Shown here: positions 62,901-64,000 of the stretch, one piece after another
Position numbering within the stretch: the first letter of the stretch is position 1
How the letters are laid out: each line of letters begins with the position of its first letter
Assembly: GCF_007970185.1 (NCBI RefSeq)
Contig: NZ_CP042431.1
Coordinates: 1,612,001-1,676,000 of the forward strand
DNA: 64,000 nucleotides
DNA from: Pseudobacter ginsenosidimutans
GTDB taxonomy: Bacteria > Bacteroidota > Bacteroidia > Chitinophagales > Chitinophagaceae
Direction of reading: 5' to 3'
The notes under the pieces: model-generated
Told to the model about the DNA's origin: nothing
What the model saw: only the letters and a program-made list of their open reading frames with translations
Database searches by the model: none
Position numbers and translations under genes: made by a program

Positions 62901-63260
62901 TATGTAAAAATGGAATCCAGCGAAACTTGTTACACTGATAAGTATGCTATCGATAGCATACTTATTGTAAAGAGTACTCCCACTGGTATAGCCGATCCTG
63001 ATTTTCCAGCTTCCAATATCAATATAGGCCCCAACCCATTCACGAGCATAATCAATATCTCAGGCCTGCAGCGATCAAAATCATATTTACTTACTATTGT
63101 AAATGCATCAGGAACTGTTTTATGGAAGAGAAAGGTTAGCAATACAAATACGTACATTATACAGTCAAATGGTTTTACAACGGGTGTTTATTGGTTACAT
63201 ATTACAGACGAAAAAAACAAAAGACCTCTTGGCACAATGAGTTTATATCATCAACAATAA
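59973..63260 (+). CDS. Large secreted protein with type IX secretion sorting tail
   Basis: A 1,095-residue protein with signal peptide RFKILLLIISCVGTLNAQ. Residues about 20-450 are repeated propeller-like blades of the pattern D-x-W-x-x-x-x-D followed by G-(S/G)-x-D (for example WIFRLDANHNIIWQKSAGGS, IWSKHYGGSGQD). The middle has a SdrD/DUF11-like stretch and a conserved-repeat domain around residues 690-800 (YLSYTIHFQNTGSDTSFNV, SASIYFDDKLP). The last about 80 residues (IGPNPFTSIINI, SNGFTTGVYWLHI) match the T9SS type A sorting domain. It is exported to the cell surface or medium. Its base composition is more AT-rich than its neighbours. The function and ligand are unknown. Confidence 0.8.
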   Translation: MRFKILLLIISCVGTLNAQLPYGIKWQKNYGGSNVDKAWDLLPLSDSGHLLIGHSFSNDGDVSGHHGSTNTADGWIFRLDANHNIIWQKSAGGSGNDYLTNVIKARDGNYVAIGNSTSGDDDLPGNFGGADIWAIKFDLNGSIIWSKHYGGSGQDSANTIIQLPSGEFMIAGSSKSLDGQVNATNTSAFSIWNFRITENGDFISGLVMGNIEGEYPNHGEDLKILPDGNIIMSVLPATTSVEGAEFPTGMLPTVWLVKLTPQGAVIWKKEADPGNLSRYEPLFCASIQTTTFGITLVESGDMGPMGHDNRAFLMSLLNFDGSNTGLKKFFFYGFDDAGLAGNQSVIVSNRGTVGLSDSSILAAGYYKKRFDASSDFYREDAFLARKNFSKTTPEPLPVFFGGSNEDAFAAVKRDVGSHFVAAGYSASSDGDLTGNHGAFDAWIVGLTDSVNIQKNYIKGRVFLDHNNNQAYDAGDQLFSQLKVKSSKTGLQIISIPYDGYFTNEVDTGNFVSSVMATPFYSVHPVSHNSAFGNYGNEDNVDFAVTLITGLRDYKVSLISLNLDLIPAYEVLYHAIVSNKGTDTMKNQMAVMVKDSRFELVMANPEPAYQSGDTLKWLINSLVPDSTFKAELIFYTAQPPILNLGDTVINSFEVDSMQDLTPFDNMVRLSEKVAPYLEDNGIIADFGESMPLSEYERGDYLSYTIHFQNTGSDTSFNVLILDTLNNKFDPQSLEMISASHPYQLSLVNNNVYQWKFSGIGLVDSGRNAQFSRGSVSFRVKPSPGLNIGSELTNSASIYFDDKLPVRTTHKITISASKPPIPQISGIHSSYCKNDGIKTASIENLSTAGGGTTAEVLINGAATSLAGNQFSFNPSTLNNGANTIKVSFSNSAGISSKEINLDIFVPVTPALDVSASAITVTEQSPAVTISVANPVHAGSDPLYTFAKDKSFTNIIQAYSVSTSITMQPSALTVGENKIYVKMESSETCYTDKYAIDSILIVKSTPTGIADPDFPASNINIGPNPFTSIINISGLQRSKSYLLTIVNASGTVLWKRKVSNTNTYIIQSNGFTTGVYWLHITDEKNKRPLGTMSLYHQQ

Positions 63261-63323
63261 TTTCATTAGCCGCTCACTGGGACCAACCTCCAAGCTTAAC
63301 TTTTAAGAAACAATAAGACATAG

Positions 63324-63352
63324 AGCCCGTACCTGCGGGCTGTATGTTTTAT
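63324..63352 (+). terminator. Terminator after the T9SS cargo gene
   Basis: Stem AGCCCG/CGGGCT (63324-63329, 63336-63341), loop of six, followed by TGTATGTTTT. It lies about 63 bases beyond the stop. Confidence 0.65.
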
Positions 63353-63457
63353 GCATTCATTGCTCCGGCATCTTTTAGAAATTTAGCTGGCCATTCAAAG
63401 GTTAAAATATAATTATGGAAAAATCTTCTTCTGGTATCTCATTCAAAACTCCTGCGT

Positions 63458-64000
63458 ATGGCCGAAATAAACATGGCAACCAATACCGGCGGTGCCGGTG
63501 TTCGCCGTAGTAAAAAACGTTCCACCCGCGTAGACCTCACGCCCATGGTGGATCTTGGCTTCCTGCTGATCACCTTCTTCATTTTCACTACCAGCATGTC
63601 TGAGCCGGTAGCTTCCAAACTGAACATGCCTGCCGATGGTCCGGATTCAAAATCGCCTCAAAGCGGTTCCCTGACTGCTGTATTGCTGGACGATAACAAA
63701 GTATTCTATTATCACGGCAAACTTGAGGAAGCCATTCAAAACAAAGTTTACGGCACCACAAACTTCTACATAGCTAACGGTTTCGGACAAGTGATCCGCC
63801 AGAAAAAATCATATCTCGATAGTCAAAAACCCAATGGCAGCAAGGAATTGATCCTCATGATCAAACCTCTCGAAGAATCCGCCTACCGCGATGTTGTGGA
63901 TATCCTGGACGAAGTGATGATCAACGATGTAAAAACCTACGCCCTGATGGACATAGATCCCCTCGAAAAAGAAATAATAAAAAAGCTCATCAACGAACCG
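63458..64000 (+). CDS. exbD: ExbD/TolR biopolymer transport protein, N-terminal part (cut by window edge)
   Basis: 181 codons are open to the window edge. The protein starts MAEINMATNTGG and has a basic stretch (RRSKKRSTRVD), then the ExbD signature LTPMVDLGFLLITFFIFT. The Asp in PMVD is the proton-relay residue of the single membrane helix. The periplasmic domain then begins (LTAVLLDDNKVFYYHGK). It forms part of an ExbB-ExbD-TonB-type energising complex using the proton gradient. The partners would be outside the window. Confidence 0.9.
   Translation, partial: MAEINMATNTGGAGVRRSKKRSTRVDLTPMVDLGFLLITFFIFTTSMSEPVASKLNMPADGPDSKSPQSGSLTAVLLDDNKVFYYHGKLEEAIQNKVYGTTNFYIANGFGQVIRQKKSYLDSQKPNGSKELILMIKPLEESAYRDVVDILDEVMINDVKTYALMDIDPLEKEIIKKLINEP

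Noticed and set aside
1-64000. CRISPR arrays, insertion sequences or a prophage
   Set aside because: No regularly spaced repeats, transposase-like proteins or phage structural genes were seen anywhere in the window.

Overview
The window comes from a Bacteroidota chromosome, most likely a Chitinophagaceae-type organism. Supporting features are a 1,095-residue secreted protein with a type IX secretion sorting tail, a KdnB-like dehydrogenase, a DUF2480 protein, two-domain reg_prop sensor kinase architecture, few Shine-Dalgarno sites, and promoters of the Bacteroidota form TTTG / TAnnTTTG. Nearly all genes are ordinary housekeeping or envelope genes. I see no prophage, intact insertion sequence or CRISPR array. 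The placement below family level is a guess.

Layout. 1-4.0 kb: an edge-truncated glycosyltransferase diverging from an inositol-monophosphatase/ThiL/S41-protease run. 4.1-7.5 kb: a carbon-nitrogen hydrolase and a GH63-like glycosidase. 8.1-11.9 kb: a reg_prop sensor kinase and its LuxR-type response regulator. 11.9-14.8 kb: chromate transporter, nadD-feoA, ybeY. 14.8-20 kb: an unusual, partly gene-free stretch with two parS-like sites, mnmG, a free-methionine-sulfoxide reductase, nadA and a dense DnaA-box cluster next to an AT-rich segment. Together with dnaN at 32.5 kb this looks like the chromosomal origin region. 20-25.3 kb: a PpiD-like periplasmic chaperone, DUF2480, cydAB. 25.3-33.6 kb: a frameshifted corA, kdnB-like gene, ROK kinase, rhomboid protease, kdsB, a fatty-acid hydroxylase, dnaN. 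33.9-36.8 kb: a three-gene operon pairing a YbjN-like protein with a trypsin-like protease that carries a zinc ribbon and its own YbjN-like tail, followed by recX. 37-46 kb: peptidase, acetyltransferases, several uncharacterised proteins, an orphan mobile-element-type primase and a chimeric methyltransferase pseudogene. 46-54 kb: tRNA-Phe, a 50-residue basic protein, recQ diverging from a kdsD-manC-exonuclease-RidA-MmcQ-aminotransferase run. 54-64 kb: secreted proteins, feoB, asnS, the T9SS cargo protein, and an edge-truncated ExbD.

Themes. Three Kdo genes (kdsD, kdsB and a KdnB-like oxidase) are present but dispersed, which suggests 8-amino-Kdo chemistry in the lipopolysaccharide. feoA and feoB are 42 kb apart. 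Three separate one-base frameshifts disrupt otherwise recognisable reading frames (corA, a 73-codon small gene, a TylF-type methyltransferase), which may be real decay or read errors. Convergent gene pairs are commonly separated by strong bidirectional hairpin terminators.
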